Assembly: GCF_051020955.1 (NCBI RefSeq) | Contig: NC_135018.1 | Location: forward strand, 25,509,271 to 25,573,270 | DNA from: Megalopta genalis | Taxonomy: Eukaryota > Arthropoda > Insecta > Hymenoptera > Halictidae | Direction: 5' to 3' | Length of the DNA: 64,000 nt | Part shown: in pieces, positions 1-13,103 of the stretch | Numbering within the stretch: position 1 is the stretch's first letter | How the letters are laid out: the number at the start of each line of letters is the position of its first letter | Program-made: the position numbers and the translations under genes | Notes under the pieces: model-generated | Seen by the model: only the letters and a program-made list of their open reading frames with translations | What the model was told of the DNA's origin: nothing | Database searches by the model: none

Positions 1-1674
1 TGCCGATGCATCGGAAGCCAGGGTTCATTCCTTCTGCAAGCTGCATAGAAATATTCAAGAATTATTGCAATAATTCTATCGTTATTGACCGATCGCAGGG
101 ATCATTTTAATAAGTAGCTCATAATAGCCCCGCAAACAGCAAGGCTCCCACCACTCAGCCACGGACTCCACGATGGAATTCGTAGCTTTTCGTGAGTCAA
201 CTTTTAGGACAGCCCATCGTGGTCGTTGCGTGGGGGATTTCGTTTCCGCACGGATAAGTGGGACATACGCTCCTGCATCTCCGTATTTTGTTGTGAACTC
301 GCCGACAGGTTGGATCGGACCTAAACCAAGCCGTGCTATCTACGTGACAAAATCAGTGCTCTCTTGAAACAAAGGAGCGCAGATTCTTCCACGGTTATCC
401 CTGTTAAACGGAAGACCCGCCTGCCGAATAAGAAAGCTTTACTTCACAGTAAGTTGACGCTTATTATTACTGTACGGCGGAAGTGACTCTTAATTATTCT
501 TCCGTCTCGACAATTTTCGAATTTCCCGGGGGGATCTTGAACAGTTCTATTTTATTTACCTTCTTAGAAGTCGATCCTTGCGTAAATTTGACATTTCTTT
601 CATCTGCCACGTATATCTCGACAGTTCTCTTAGTGTTTTCTATCAGAGTCTTGGTTCGTGAATGTCGATTTTTATGCGCGAATTTGATATTTTCTTCAAT
701 ATTTTCTTCCAAGTTTGGAAGAAAATTCATTGGAAGTCGAAGAAGTTTTATCACATCTGGGGATCTAGTGAAAGTCTACGATGTCTCTCTCATTCTTGTA
801 TCAGTGTGACACCGTTTTCATTTTTTGACACGGTTTGACAGTTTTTGAAGTTCTCCACTGGACAGCAAGCGAAAAAGATTTTGCTGCGTTCGAAAATCCT
901 GTAATTCTTGTGTCGATCCGATACATTTTTTATTTTTCGACGAAATTAAAAATTTTCGAGCCAATTATAATTCAACAAAGTGTCTCTCTATCTGGCAATT
1001 CAGCGTCGCAAATATCATCCTTTTGTGTCAATTTCACACATTTTGCGCTAGAATAGTGAGGCCGGTTACTATGAAGTGACCTTTGGTTTAATTAACTTAA
1101 TAATTAATAATAATTATCTTAATATTTATCGTATAAGACATATTAAATATTTTTATTCTTTTATTGGATTTTTTTATTCAGTTCTTTGGATAAAAAGAAT
1201 TACGCCCGAAATACGCCAGAAAATAAACCGAAAGCACAGCAATCGGTCGCCTAACAGTAATCGGCTCCACTGTCCTAATCTTGAACAAATAGTAACTTGT
1301 TTCGCGCATCGCTTTCATGTGTTCAAAGGGTTTCGAAATCAAAATATGTATTTTTAAGAAAATTATTTGCTACTACTTATCCTTGCATTCAACCGACTCA
1401 TTGTCATTATGTCAATTCAACATAAAATTAAAAAATTGGCTTCTGCAAATGAAAATTAAGTGATTCATTGCACAGTGACGAATTTTTCTGTTGAATCGAT
1501 TTCTTCAATTTTTATTTGTCACGTGATTAGATAGTTCTGCAACTTTTTTTTAACGAATGACTGTACAAAGTGTTTCAGTGTTAAATCGATATACTTTAGA
1601 TACGAATTTAGCACCGTGAAAGAAACAAACTTTTCCTGTAGAAGAGTACGCTCAAATGCTTCCAATGAGATATT
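1..1674. other. intergenic or intronic sequence, no gene recognised
   Basis: Low-complexity AT-rich DNA with short open frames on both strands that overlap each other and resemble no family I know. No splice-linked exon chain, tRNA or clear repeat is visible. It could belong to an intron or flank of a gene outside the window. Confidence 0.5.
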
Positions 1675-1903
1675 TACAGTAAATTTTCCCCAATTTTCCT
1701 TCAACTTGTAAACAGAAATGGACAATATGGGAAGTGGCGATACGATTATTCGAGACTCATTTTTATGAGGGGCTCATCTTTATAGTTGCCGATTGTCAAC
1801 AATTATAAAAACGAAGTGCAAGGCTCGAATAATCATATCTCCTCTTCCCAAATTGTCCATTTTTGTTTACAAGCTGACGGACATTTAATGAGAATTAACT
1901 GTA
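1675..1903. mobile_element. palindromic Tc1/mariner-type MITE, copy 1 (about 229 bp)
   Basis: Begins TACAGTAAATTTTCC and ends GAGAATTAACTGTA. Two ~100 bp arms are inverted copies containing the shared block AAATGGACAAT...GGGAAG and its reverse complement CTTCCCAAATTGTCCATTT, around a short loop GCCGATTGTCAAC. Terminal CAGT/ACTG flanked by TA is typical of Tc1/mariner-derived MITEs. One of eight copies in the window; diverged from the others, with a shortened left arm. No coding capacity. Confidence 0.85.
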
Positions 1904-2101
1904 CTTCTAAAGTTATGAAGGGCTACGAATTTTCAAGATCTAAAAGGTTACCAATTGCGACCACTTCTTTTGTTTCTGATAGATGCAATGCTTGTCTCGA
2001 AGCTAAAAATAGTCATTTTGAATAACATTTGTAATAATTACAGTTATCTTTAGTAGTAATTACAACAATTTTCTTCAGTAATATACGTGACAAAAGTGAA
2101 T

Positions 2102-2329
2102 TGCAGTAAATTCTCTCCAATTGTCCTTCGACTTGTAAACAAAAATGAACAATTTAGGAAAATGAGATACGATTATTCGAGCGTTATGGCCTGTTTTTAA
2201 AATTGCCGATTGTCAACAATTATAAAAACGAGGCGCCAGCCTCGAATAATCGTGTCTCCTCTTCCCAAATTGTCCATTTTTGTGTAGGTAATTTACAAGC
2301 TAAAGGAATTTTGGGGAGAATTTATTGTA
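2102..2329. mobile_element. palindromic MITE, copy 2
   Basis: Same family as the element about 200 bp upstream. It starts near TGCAGTAAATTC and ends GAGAATTTATTGTA, with inverted arms around GCCGATTGTCAAC and the shared CTTCCCAAATTGTCCATTT block. It is non-coding. Two copies of one family this close suggest a preferred landing area or local transposition. Confidence 0.85.
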
Positions 2330-5300
2330 CAGTGAATTTCTTCGCCGAAATATTTTTCTCATCTTTCATATCGGATGACAATAGTCTCGTGTTACTTTGT
2401 GTCTATCATAGAATAAATGCACAATGGGTTATTGAATTCGACCGACTGAATTGGCTGCAGCTTTTCAATTTGCATTTCTCCGAAAGTATTCCAAAGAATG
2501 AAAATCACTTAGGACGTATTATTCTATGATAGATCGATTATAAAAAGTTGGCAAGTTAATGGAACGGAGAAATCGAGGAACACTAAGCGCTGTTGTAGAA
2601 TAGTCTTCTCTTTATGAACTTCTCTGCGGAGGATACATACTTCGTTCTCCACGCTTGAGGTAGCAGTAGAGCGCGTTGTCACCCAGTACAATTTCATAAC
2701 AAGATACTAAATAGCATCGCAGTTACACGAATGTTTCTCCAAGATAAATATTTCCTTCCCTCGGGTTACACTTTTTCTTCGTACCTTCGTTCTTTCACGA
2801 ACGAGCCAGAATTGCTGACTTGTCGCAACACCTGTGAGGTGAAGCTATTTTATTGCTGACAGTGAGAGAACTGTAGACCGCAGTACCTTAAAAGTCGAAT
2901 TATCTTGAACGAATATAGAAAACGTTACGCCACCTTCCGTTCTTTTCTCGCGACTGAACATCGTGAACAATTTGACAAGTTCTCTCTAGCTTCAGTAATC
3001 ATCATTATACAGAGACGAACGGCTACCGTCAGAAACAAGATGATCGGTCGATTGGTTGCTTGGAGGCTTGTTTCGTTGGAAAACATCCGATCGCGTCTCT
3101 CTTATTGTTTCATAAATCGCACGCGATTGTTTATTAAATACAGGCCGGTTCACGCGACTTGTGCGTCACTCGCAGCTTTCAGAATATACGTCGTACAAAA
3201 GAATTTTGTATACGAAGGTTGCGCGGTTTAAAGTGGTCCACGAGTGATACGAGGAACGTGTTACACCGATCATTTCGAAGTTTCCTTATCGTTCGCGAAG
3301 CTTCTGGGTCGCGCGTAATTTCGTGTCGATAAGAAGAAATGATCTTATAGAACATTCATTTGCCAGCATTATATTACACTTGGCAAAAAGAGATTGTAAT
3401 ACGTGAAAACTGACGTCGCGAAGCGGTGATAGATGACAGAAGCTACGTGATAGGAAGGAATTCGGGATGTGTCTTCCAAAGGCTTTGCTATCTGAATCCT
3501 CCTCATTGTTTAAACAACATAGTATTCAACTTCTTGTTCATCTGAAATTCTTGCCAACTTGAAGTTTATCGTACGAAATATTTGCTACCTTCACTTTCGA
3601 ACGATTCAACCGTCTAAGGATCTGCATTCATTTTGATCATTTCATCGCTTCAAATGTAGATTACTTTTACTAGGTGTTTTCCCTGTATAGATCGTAACAA
3701 TCCACATCTGTAGATCTGGTTTTGGAAAATCGATTTTCTGATGTAAATAGACCCGGAGTCTAAGAAAATAGCTCGACTGTTCCCGAAACATTCGATAAGA
3801 TCTTGAATCGAGCGCACTCCGATCAGGAACAGTTGCATTCAGATTTCTCCCTTTTTGCATAGAGTATGTGATCTGCCGTTGCTTTTACATCTTTGAAACA
3901 ATGATTCAGATATTCCGGTATCTTCGCATTCAATTTTTTATATGCGCTTTCACGGTTCGATCCAAAGCATGTGGAGAACTTTCCACGCGGCACACTTTCT
4001 TAATTGGCTAGTCTGCTTACTAGACTGGAATTGTATCGTCCTTAAGATATGTGCAACGTGAAGAAGATCAGTCTTTTGTAACAGACTCGCGACATTAGCT
4101 GCAATTTCACTCGCGATTTATTGGTTCCTCTGATCACATGCATTGTCGCACTTTCTTTCCTCGGTTCAGTGGCAAGTTTTTACGAGATTTCGCACATTCC
4201 CTGTCGGTCTCCGGCTTTACGTTGACATCGCATCTATCACCGGTTCGCGACCGATTTACATCTTATATGAATACACAGTTATGCACAGTGTAAATCTTGT
4301 ACCTATGCGTCAACATTTTGTTTGAGTCAGTTAGAGGATTAGGATCTTAACCAAGAATGATTGAAGTTATAGGTCAGTGTATTTTTATTACACACACACA
4401 CACATCAGGAACTAAAAATTATCAATTTGTTGTAAAAATTGAATGACGGTTTTTGAAACTAAGGCGGGAATTCTAAACTATAAAGTGAGAAAATTTATTT
4501 ATTATACAATTTAGAAAAATTAGTTAGGCCAATCCTACGTTGGTTATTATAGTTGTAATTAATAGTGACATCCCATGAAATATTAAAGTTTATTCTTACG
4601 TACTGTTTATTGTTTAAATATATTCTTTTATATTGTAGGATTTTACTGGCCGATTTTCTTTATGTAATTAGTCTTTTGTTGTAGGAAACAATTTTAAGCT
4701 TTTGGTCTTACAATACAATTATGTTGAAACGTTGACATTTTGATTAATTTTTAATTACAAATTTTGATCCTGTAACTGATTCAAACAAACATCATAGTTA
4801 ACGCACACGCATATGCGATTTTCACTGTGAATAACGGTAATTGTCAGATTACAGAGCTTCGTGCTTCGAATTTTCAATATTGTAAATCGAATTAAGGAAA
4901 CTGTAATCAAATCAAATTCCATTTCAATCATAAGTAATTTCGAGAAGTGGAAATCAAAATATAGGAGAAGATAGGAGAATCGCGGACGCTGAAGGGAAAC
5001 AATAAATAGAACCAGTAATTTTAACATATAATATATTGATAATGTATTGATTATTAATTTACAGGCTTAATACAAAGTATTAATTACTCATGAAGAAGAA
5101 TTACTCATGATTATCGGTAATTACTGGGATACAATCGATCAGAGGCCAAAATGTCATCGTATTGTTATTATGATAATGGTATTCTATAAAAAGTAAACTC
5201 ATTCGTTTTTCTCTAACAATGAACGTAGCGGCGCTGATCGAATGCATGACTTCAGTTTTTCTTAGAAGGACTCTTCCGTAAGAGATGTTTGAAAAAACTT

Positions 5301-5458
5301 CTTACTTCGAACATAGCACATCATCAAGCTTTAAAATGCATCAAGGTTTATTTGTCGTACACTTGTAAATTGTACATTCTATTGACAGCTCTCCGAAAAC
5401 TGATAATTCATTGTGCAAAACTGTTTAAAATCTTTCATTTGTAGTTATTTTCAGTAGG
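2330..5458. other. intergenic sequence, no gene recognised
   Basis: About 3.1 kb with no convincing exon. Short open frames (for example 2905-3231) have no recognisable motif and no supporting splice sites. A short CA run lies near 4390-4404. Confidence 0.5.
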
Positions 5459-5677
5459 TACTGTAAATTCTTCCTAATTGACGCTCAGATTGTACACAAA
5501 AATGGACAATTGGCGAAGGAAAGGTACGATTAATCGAGTCTTGCTGCTCCGTTTTTATTGTTGTTGACAAACGATAACTATAAAAACGTGTGGCAAAGCT
5601 CGAATAATCGCATCTCCCCTCCCCAAATTGTCCATTTTTGGGCAGAATCTGAGCGTCAACTAGGGAGAATTTACTAT
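5459..5677. mobile_element. palindromic MITE, copy 3
   Basis: Starts TACTGTAAATTCTTCC and ends GAGAATTTACTATA. The arms contain GACGCTCAGATTGTACACA and the AAATGGACAATT block followed by the inverted copy. The central loop carries the GTTGACAA motif shared by the family. Non-coding. Confidence 0.88.
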
Positions 5678-6865
5678 ATTCACAATTAGTAGGTCTATAC
5701 CTGACAGCAATTGCCGATAATGTTATGTTAGGAGCAGTTATAGATATTCGCATTTACATAAATATGCGTGAATATAAATGACCTTGTTGCGACCGTTTGT
5801 TCAACAATAATTACAAGAACAGTAAAAAAGAATTGCAAACGCAAACAAAACAATAAAAAGTGGAACAAAGAAAAAGTTCATCTAGGTTGGATAACGTTTA
5901 GATGCAATATGCTTAAATATACAGCGTGCAATATACAGCGGACAATGAGTTTAGTCAATTATTTCATTAGAATTTAATGTTTTGTTAATTGAAACAAGAA
6001 AACATAGACGTTCTCAAAGTAATGTAAAAACGATGAAAAGAAGTAAATTGTTCATTGAAAGATCGGTCGGCTACGTCAGACATATGAAAATATTGTGAAT
6101 TTCACATTTGACATAAATATTATGCTTAGTTTCATTAGGTGATTTCATTATTCAGCATCATCTTTCTAATCTTTTTTAACGACCCGTGTTGAAGTATTGA
6201 ATTGCGTGGAAGGGTGTTATATTATTAATTGGCAATAAAATGACGGTAATTGGAAATCATAGAATCGACGTCTGACCGAATATAATTTATTACTTATAGA
6301 TTTTCATTTCCACTCGTGTCGTTAACGCGGTTCTAAAAAAGATACATTTAAACTTCATTATTGTTACTTGATTCAACTGCGCAGATTGTAATCGGATTAA
6401 ATGACATCTTTCAGCCTGATGCGAGCAAGTAAATCATTTTTTCGTTCGAATGTTAATTGATCTGATTGCGTCATGGATCCATTAACATGCACAATTGTAT
6501 CGTTGCACACAAGTCAATTATCATCAATTATTGATAAATCATTATCACTGTCCAGGTTTTATAGTTTCTAAATGTCAATTCGCGCGAACCATCTTCGAAT
6601 CGCAACCATTTTTACTTAGAATCTGGCTGGGTGATAACGACTAAAATCAACCAGGATCGGCTTAAGAATAACACGCGGCTTATTCCATCGGTGTGAAGAA
6701 GCACTGTTTAAATTTCATAATTATGATTTTATTGTGAACATGTATTATACTGATTACAAAACGGGATCTCCGTAAAGGATCTCCTTCTTAGTCGTCTCGT
6801 TTTTTGCGTTTCTTAATAAAGCAGGTTATTTCATCTTGAACTGTAGCCATTTCCATGTTACGAGT
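5678..6865. other. intergenic AT-rich sequence
   Basis: About 1.2 kb without a recognisable gene, RNA or intact repeat. Open frames are short and unremarkable. Confidence 0.45.
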
Positions 6866-7020
6866 ACAGTTAATTCTCTCTAACTGACTATTTCTACAAT
6901 ATACATAATAGGTCAGAAATGTATTCGCACACTTTTCAAAACAGAATAACCTTTTTATAATTGGTCTAAACGATTTAGCTATTTTTGAAGATATTAGACT
7001 CAGATTTCCTAAAATTCTTC
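6866..7020. repeat. decayed TIR fragments of two MITE families
   Basis: Around 6866-6892 the text GTACAGTTAATTCTCTC resembles one terminus of the palindromic MITE family. From about 6910 the stretch with AACCTTTTTATAATTGG and CTAAACGATTTAG resembles the long terminal repeat of the element at 41449-42127. Both are partial and diverged. Confidence 0.4.
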
Positions 7021-7039
7021 GATAGCATTTGATTCAAAG

Positions 7040-7246
7040 TACAATAAATTCTCCCTAATTGACCCGCAGATTGTATGGAAAATTTTGGGAAGAGAAGATA
7101 CGATTATTCGAGCCTTGCGGCCTATTTTTATAGTTACCGATTGTCAACAACTATGTACAAAAAGTTCGATTAATTGTACCTCCTCTTCGCAAATTGTCCA
7201 TTTTTTTTTGCACAATCTGAGCATCAATTAAGGAGAATTTACTGTA
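7040..7246. mobile_element. palindromic MITE, copy 4
   Basis: Starts TACAATAAATTCTCCC and ends GGAGAATTTACTGTA. It has inverted arms with the GGGAAGAGAAGATACG block and its complement, and the central CCGATTGTCAAC. A small deletion removed the AAATGGACAA block from the left arm while the right arm keeps it. Non-coding. Confidence 0.85.
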
Positions 7247-8127
7247 TCCTCGTTCTTAACGTGCCAAGGAGGGTTTATGATTTGCCTCGGACAAATCGAT
7301 TGTACGCGTCCCATTTTTGCAATATGGGATTTTGCGTGTGTGTTGCCCGTAACTGAATGCATACGTATCAAATATTATCAAATATTGATTTTGTACGCGA
7401 AGTTTCGATTTTCTGTTGAGTAACCAGAACATGTTCATCTTAACCATTTGAATGTGTTGCATTTTTTGTGAAACGACCACGATAATTGTTGATCGTTATT
7501 GACTGTATTGCAGCCCGTGGGCGGTCGATTCCGGTAACTGCGAAATCGCAAAGCTGGCTGAAATATTGATTTTCGTGGCTCGACAGCGGCTCGAAAGTGG
7601 CCCGCGCGAGTCGGCTCTAATGTTTCTCGTGTTCGACACGTAATTCGCCGTGATACTTTCAATACGTGTGCCTTCCTTATCTGAAGCTTTTACCGTTTAT
7701 CTGTCGGTCGCTTTTCCATTTCCTCGAGTTTCGTCGCCGTCTGGCGCAAGAAACAAAGCGGCCGCAACAGGACAATCGTGATTCATTCGTATTTTTCTAC
7801 CCCGGATTGCTTTAATTGCTCTCGCAACTGAAAATTGCGCAACGAAGGACGCCGTTAAGATTGTTCTGAACAATTTAGGTGAACGATGAGTTCTTGGATT
7901 GTTTGCCGCTTCTAGTCGCTGGCGATCTCGTGAGTGAAAGCAGCCATTAGGAACTTTAATATTCGTTCGAACAATCGAGGATTCCCTTACGAAATCGTTC
8001 CAAATGAATGTTCTTTCGACTTTACTTGAGAATCACAATCGTATACACTTCCAACGACGTAAACAATTAAAAACGTCTTGTTATTCGCGAGTCCTGTGTA
8101 CACATGGACACCGAAATATAGAACATT
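7247..8127. other. intergenic sequence, moderately CpG-containing
   Basis: No gene recognised. Positions 7500-7760 are richer in G+C and CpG than the surroundings, as often seen near insect promoters, but I could not connect it to an exon. Confidence 0.35.
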
Positions 8128-8335
8128 GTGCTTTTATGATATCTAAAAATGTACCACAATTTATAAGAATTGAATATTCTCATGATAGCCTCGTGTTGAT
8201 ACAATTTTATTTGTATATTTAACAAAGCGGAAGTGCTTTTACGATATTTAAAAATGTACGACATTTTATAAAAATTGAATATTCTCATGATAGCCTCGTG
8301 CTGATACAATTTTATTTGTATATTTAACAAAGCAG
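8128..8335. repeat. two-copy tandem repeat, unit about 105 bp
   Basis: Two adjacent units begin GTGCTTTTATGATAT and GTGCTTTTACGATAT and each runs to TTTGTATATTTAACAAAGC. They differ at a few positions only, so this is a recent local tandem duplication. No coding sense is evident. Confidence 0.85.
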
Positions 8336-9337
8336 ATAGAATTTAACAACTCTTCATATTTATTCTGAAAGGGTTCCTGAAGTTAATCATTTTACCTGTA
8401 ATGACGCGTCAGAGTTCCAAAAAGACATTTCCTTACTTATTTAAATTGCAAGAAAAAATAGTAGTCCCTTCAACTAGCGATAAATTCAATTACATTTACT
8501 GAGATTGGGCAAATTGTTATACCCAAAAGATTCTTCTTCAGTTAACTTAATAATGTACAATGACACTCATCAAATTTTATTGACACATTAATTTATTTCG
8601 ACAACGCTTAGATTCTTATAATATTTTATATAAATCTTGGAGCATTTTCTGATATTTGGAATGCACAGCCTCGGGAATTGGATGAAAGAAATTTAACACG
8701 TTGAGAAATGTCAACATTGAAACGAGACACGTTATTCGACGTCGTGGCAAAAATTCTTGGCGAGTTCATTCACGGTGCATTTATTATCGAGCTTGCAATT
8801 TTTCTTACACAAGCTATGATGATCGCTGCAGGCCGGTGTTGCCGTTTTGTCCGAGACCGCTTTGCGGTTCAGCCTTTCACGAAAGATTTCGTATTCTTGC
8901 GTGCGACATACAGTTCATTGTCTCACGACGAGAGCCTTCGAAACGCAGCATCAGCTAATGGCTTCTCCCGACGATTCGCATTCTCATATCCCAGAAATCG
9001 TTCGGCCGATTGCGAAGCAAAACTAGTCACTGTAGAAACGAGATTTCAATAGATCAGTGCCACGCAAAAGATCGACCTTAATCGTGCAGTAAATAATTTT
9101 AAGGATACTTCACCTACTTCGGTAAAATAGAAAATGTTCTTAAAGCACGTCCGTAAAGTATCTTAACACTGTAACCGTCCAATGTCGACCTCAAAATCGA
9201 AATTCGACAAAATCGAAATAATTTAAAGGATAAAATCGAAACTGGAAAGTTCAGATTTATCATAGTGGATGCTGGATGCTAAAAATCCTAGTGAAGGTGA
9301 CGCGTTAAATGTTCATCATTATTTCACATTTGAATTC
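8336..9337. other. intergenic sequence, no gene recognised
   Basis: Two overlapping open frames between 8701 and 9052 exist in different phases of the same strand, but neither shows a motif or splice context. I treat both as chance. Confidence 0.45.
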
Positions 9338-9514
9338 CCATGTAAGTTGGGAAGAGGTGATTACGATTGTTTCAGCCTCGCGTCTCGTTTTTATAATTGT
9401 TGACAATAAGCAACCATAAAAATGAGCCGCGAGGTTCGAATAATCGTATCTCCTCTTCCCAAATTCTCCATTTTTGTTTACAAGCTGAAGGACAATTGGG
9501 GAGAATTTACTGTA
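9338..9514. mobile_element. palindromic MITE, copy 5 (left end missing)
   Basis: The right arm is complete (CTTCCCAAATTCTCCATTT to GAGAATTTACTGTA). The left arm keeps only the part from GTTGGGAAGAGGTG inward; the left terminus is absent or unrecognisable. The arms flank GTTGACAATAAGCAACC. Truncated member of the family. Confidence 0.8.
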
Positions 9515-9669
9515 TATCTTCAATGGAACGAAGGAGTCTAATTTCACGATGTAGAAAATGAAGGATATCGATCATAAAACAAGTATGTCACTTGAGACAA
9601 CGAACCTTGCAATGTTATTACGTACTTGTCAGTTTTATAGCTTTCTGCGAACGAAACCATTTAATGATT

Positions 9670-9788
9670 ATATATATATAATATAATATAATATATATAT
9701 TATATTATATTATATTATATTATATTATAGTTTATTATATTATATTATAGTATATTATATTATATTATATTATATTATATTATATATC
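9670..9788. repeat. AT microsatellite of TATAT/TATTA units
   Basis: About 120 bp of almost pure A and T in short units (TATATA, then repeated ATATT pentamers), with a few interruptions such as TAGTTTATT. Length is likely polymorphic. Confidence 0.95.
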
Positions 9789-11469
9789 ATAAGTAATATA
9801 CATTGCTGCAGACTTATGCAAATTGTACTGCACAAAAATAATCGGAAGCTTATAGAAAACAGTTGACCTCTTAAATAATTCATTGCGCGCTAGCCATTCA
9901 TGCCGACCATCCTGTTCTATTCACGCTACTCAAATTTCTCAAGAACTAAAAAAACAGTATCCCTGCACAGTATCTTAAGAATAATGAATATCTTACGAAC
10001 CTTGATACCATCGTTCATGATTTATTAACTCACGGTTGGACAAGTTTGTATTTACTTACCATTTAGCTGTGCATGACAATCACGTGTATAAAGAAATGGC
10101 AATTGTTCGACAATTCTGCTGTCTTAAATAAAATTTTCTATTTTGCAAATATGATCTTAGAGAAACTTGCTAAAAGAATCTGAACAGCGCGAACTTAAAC
10201 GTTGGTCCACGTAGGTGTAAAAGTGAAAGCTCTTTAGTTTGAATAAAATAGAAAACCAAACAAGTTGTGATTGATTTCTAAATAAATACAAGGCTCTATT
10301 CAACCGAATAAAAAGATTAATATGCCGGTTAATTCGAAGCAGCAGAATTTTCGAATTTACATAATATCGAGCTCCTGTCAGCCTTAATTGTTCCCGAACA
10401 AGGTTAATCTGCAAATGAAAAGAGTGGAAGAACGTTGAATCATTTTAGAGATGACACGCGTCCCTGGCTCGACTGATTTCGACGCGAACGCGCGAATGAT
10501 CATTGGATAAGAATCATTTACATTGTCACGATCGTCACACGGTCGTTCTAGCATCGCGATCGAGAAAGAAACGCGAGTCGCTACAAGAATAGACCGACGG
10601 TCTCCTTCGCTGTCCAATCAAGATACGTAGGAAACGAAAGACCGGATCGGTCCAGTCAGCGATTGGTAATGACCTCAAACGTGCCATTGACCTCGTTCGC
10701 GCGGAACCTGTTTTCCAGCGACGAAACTTCACTTTTTTCCTTCTTCGTTTTCCCCTCTCTCTTTCGCTTAAGAAGTTTCTCACTCGTTCTCTCTCACCGA
10801 TGATCACCACCTTTCTCCGCGGATACCCTCGTGACCAGATACAACATGTACCGTTTTGAATCTGTTCCAAAGAGCACTCCTGGCTGCCTCTATAACAGGG
10901 TCATCAATACCGGCGTGCCTCTAATTATAATCAGGTCGTTCAAAATGTGCTAATTTCTATCTTGCTCTAAGAACGATCGAGTTCTCATGTATCCTCGCGA
11001 TACCGATCGATTTTGAAATCATTTCATTGTCATTGGCCTGCTGATTCTACGGATTTGTGAGAAGAAGGGGATTAAGTGCAAGAAAAAACTAGGAAGAACA
11101 TTAGAGAACTACAGGAACGCAACGTTTTTCAAACGTTCGAATTTATTTGCAGGAGAAATACATTTTCATTCGATCTTTCCTTTGATCCCGGTTTCATGTT
11201 TTATTTACCATGAAATTACGAAAGGCTTATTTTTCAAAATACTATGATTATTAAAGAAGCGACATTAAAATTTTTTATTTTGCATCGCGAACCACAGTCC
11301 GCTCATGATATTAGATATTTCTGTACGATTTTATTTATGTTTTACTAACTATTGCAAAGAATATCGAGGACTTTCGAAACTTACAATTACTGTGCCAAGA
11401 ACATATTATCGAAGACCTATTATCTTCTTTTTTCCAAGAAAATTATTTAATCTTCCAAGAGCCGTGATG
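9789..11469. other. intergenic sequence, no gene recognised
   Basis: Positions 10440-10860 have higher CpG and a pyrimidine-rich stretch (about 10735-10800), which might be promoter-like. No exon chain was found. Confidence 0.4.
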
Positions 11470-11715
11470 TACACTGAATTCTCCTTAGTCGACGCTCAGA
11501 TTATGCACAAAAATGGACAATTTGTGAAGAGGAGCGTCGTGCTGCTCGTTTTTTTATAGTATACCTTACCTATAGTATACCTTGGCATAACCTTGACAAT
11601 AGGTAACTATAAAAACGTGCCGCAAGACTCGAAATATAATAATCGTATCTCTTCTTCCAAAATGGTCCATTTTTGTGGACAAAAACTGAGCGTCAATTAG
11701 AGAGATTTTACTGTA
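11470..11715. mobile_element. palindromic MITE, copy 6
   Basis: Starts TACACTGAATTCTCC and ends GAGATTTTACTGTA. It contains GACGCTCAGATTATGCACA and AAATGGACAATTTG in the left arm and the inverted equivalents in the right arm. The centre is expanded by a small duplication of TATAGTATACCTT. Non-coding. Confidence 0.85.
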
Positions 11716-12089
11716 TTCATAAGAAGATATACATTTAACTCGTGCAGAAAATGCACGAGAATCGTTTTCAGAAACTGTACCTTCGCTAGAAATATGATTT
11801 CTTAGGTAAAAGGACAACAGAGACACCGTTTAGGAAACGGAATGGACTTTCCGGGTGACCTATAAAATACGTAGTAACTTTCATGGACAGGTAACCTCAT
11901 TCTTTGCTTTTAATACATTATTATACGTATTTTCTTTAACGATTTCATGCTTCGCTGTTCTACGATGAGAACGGTTTCTTTTCTTTATCAGCCTGATCGT
12001 TTATATAATACAAAAATCAACATGTTCATGCGAATGTACATACTTTTAAAACAACTTTAAAGAAATCTCGTTGAATTCGAGATGTCGAG

Positions 12090-12370
12090 CGGTCCACAAA
12101 AGTATTCGCTCACCTATTAAAACGCTGTTACTTTTTTTAAGATCGGACTAAACTTAATTGGATGTTTTTTAGATGATAGAGAGACTAGTCTACTAGACAA
12201 TGACTGGGATGCTTTCTTTCTAATTTTGCCATTATTTGAAACGACAAAATAAATAAGATAACTTTCGTTTTCTAGCTTTTTTATCTGAACCTGTAATGAA
12301 AATTTAAAAAAATGCATTATGCAGATCACGGTAACTTATACGCATGCCGAAAATCTCATCGAACTCGTTT
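12090..12370. repeat. fragment of the long-TIR element family
   Basis: The text GATCGGACTAAACTTAATTGG, GATGATAGAGAGACTAGTC and ACTAGACAATGACTGGGATG parallels the left terminal repeat of the element at 41449-42127 (GAACTGGACTAAACG, GATAGAGCGACCAATC). Only one end is recognisable, so this is a decayed partial copy. Confidence 0.5.
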
Positions 12371-12417
12371 GACGTTCTTATGAGTTACGAACTATTTCTA
12401 GTGAAATAGAAATATAC

Positions 12418-13103
12418 ATGGTGTTTAAAGAAAAAAGTGATTCAAGACTTTAAGGTGTTATAGTAATCACCGAGAGGAGTAAAAAATGTCGAATAAATAT
12501 GGATCCAAACGTCGATACTTTCGACTGGAAATCGACTTTTCGTACTACGTCCACGGTTGTCAACGCAGGATTATTACACTGGCATCGACAAGAATTCTTT
12601 CATACATATAAATGTAATTCTAAATCTACTTTGCTGTAGCAAATTTTGTAGTAGGTAGTAGATTGGCGAATAGAGCGAAGGGGTCCAGTAGAATGGCCTC
12701 CTCGATCTCCTGATTTAAATCTGTTCGATCTCTTTTTATAAGAACCCTTAAAAACAATGGTCCATTCATCGCACGTAATTAATATAGAAGAATTACAAAG
12801 AAAGATCAGAAAATACGTGGTCGAACAATACGAGATTTGAGAGGAATACTTGCAGACGTACGTCGATCAAGGCTTAGCAGATGTGAACTTTGCATTGCAA
12901 CAGAGGGAAGACGCATGGAAAATTTACCGTGACAAAGAAAGTTTGTTTTGCATTTATGAAAGAACCCTCGTTGATGCTAGTCTAATAACATTATCACGTA
13001 TCGTACATTCATGAATACTAAAAATCGATCTTCTGTCGAAAGGATTGACCTTTGAACCCATGTTGATTGGACTTGAACCACTTTTTTTGTTTTAACACCC
13101 TGC
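12418..13103 (+). mobile_element. internally deleted Tc1/IS630-type DNA transposon
   Basis: Imperfect terminal inverted repeats bound this ~690 bp element: the left end reads GGTGTTTAAAGAAAAAAGTG, and the complement of the right end reads GGTGTTAAAACAAAAAAAGT. Inside, positions about 12690-12900 in the plus direction translate to a broken transposase C-terminus: EWPPRSPDLNLFDLFL, a stop, EPLKTMVHSSHVINIEELQR, a stop, then a short tail. SPDLN(P)xD around the last catalytic Asp is typical of the IS630-Tc1-mariner superfamily. The N-terminal half is unrecognisable and stops are frequent, so it is inactive. Confidence 0.65.

Noticed and set aside
483..809. Overlapping frames on both strands (108 and 86 residues)
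   Set aside because: Low-complexity composition, no motif, and no splice partners.
8701..9052. Two overlapping open frames in different phases, up to 114 residues
   Set aside because: Both phases cannot be coding, neither has a recognisable motif, and the region is moderately GC-rich, which lengthens chance frames.
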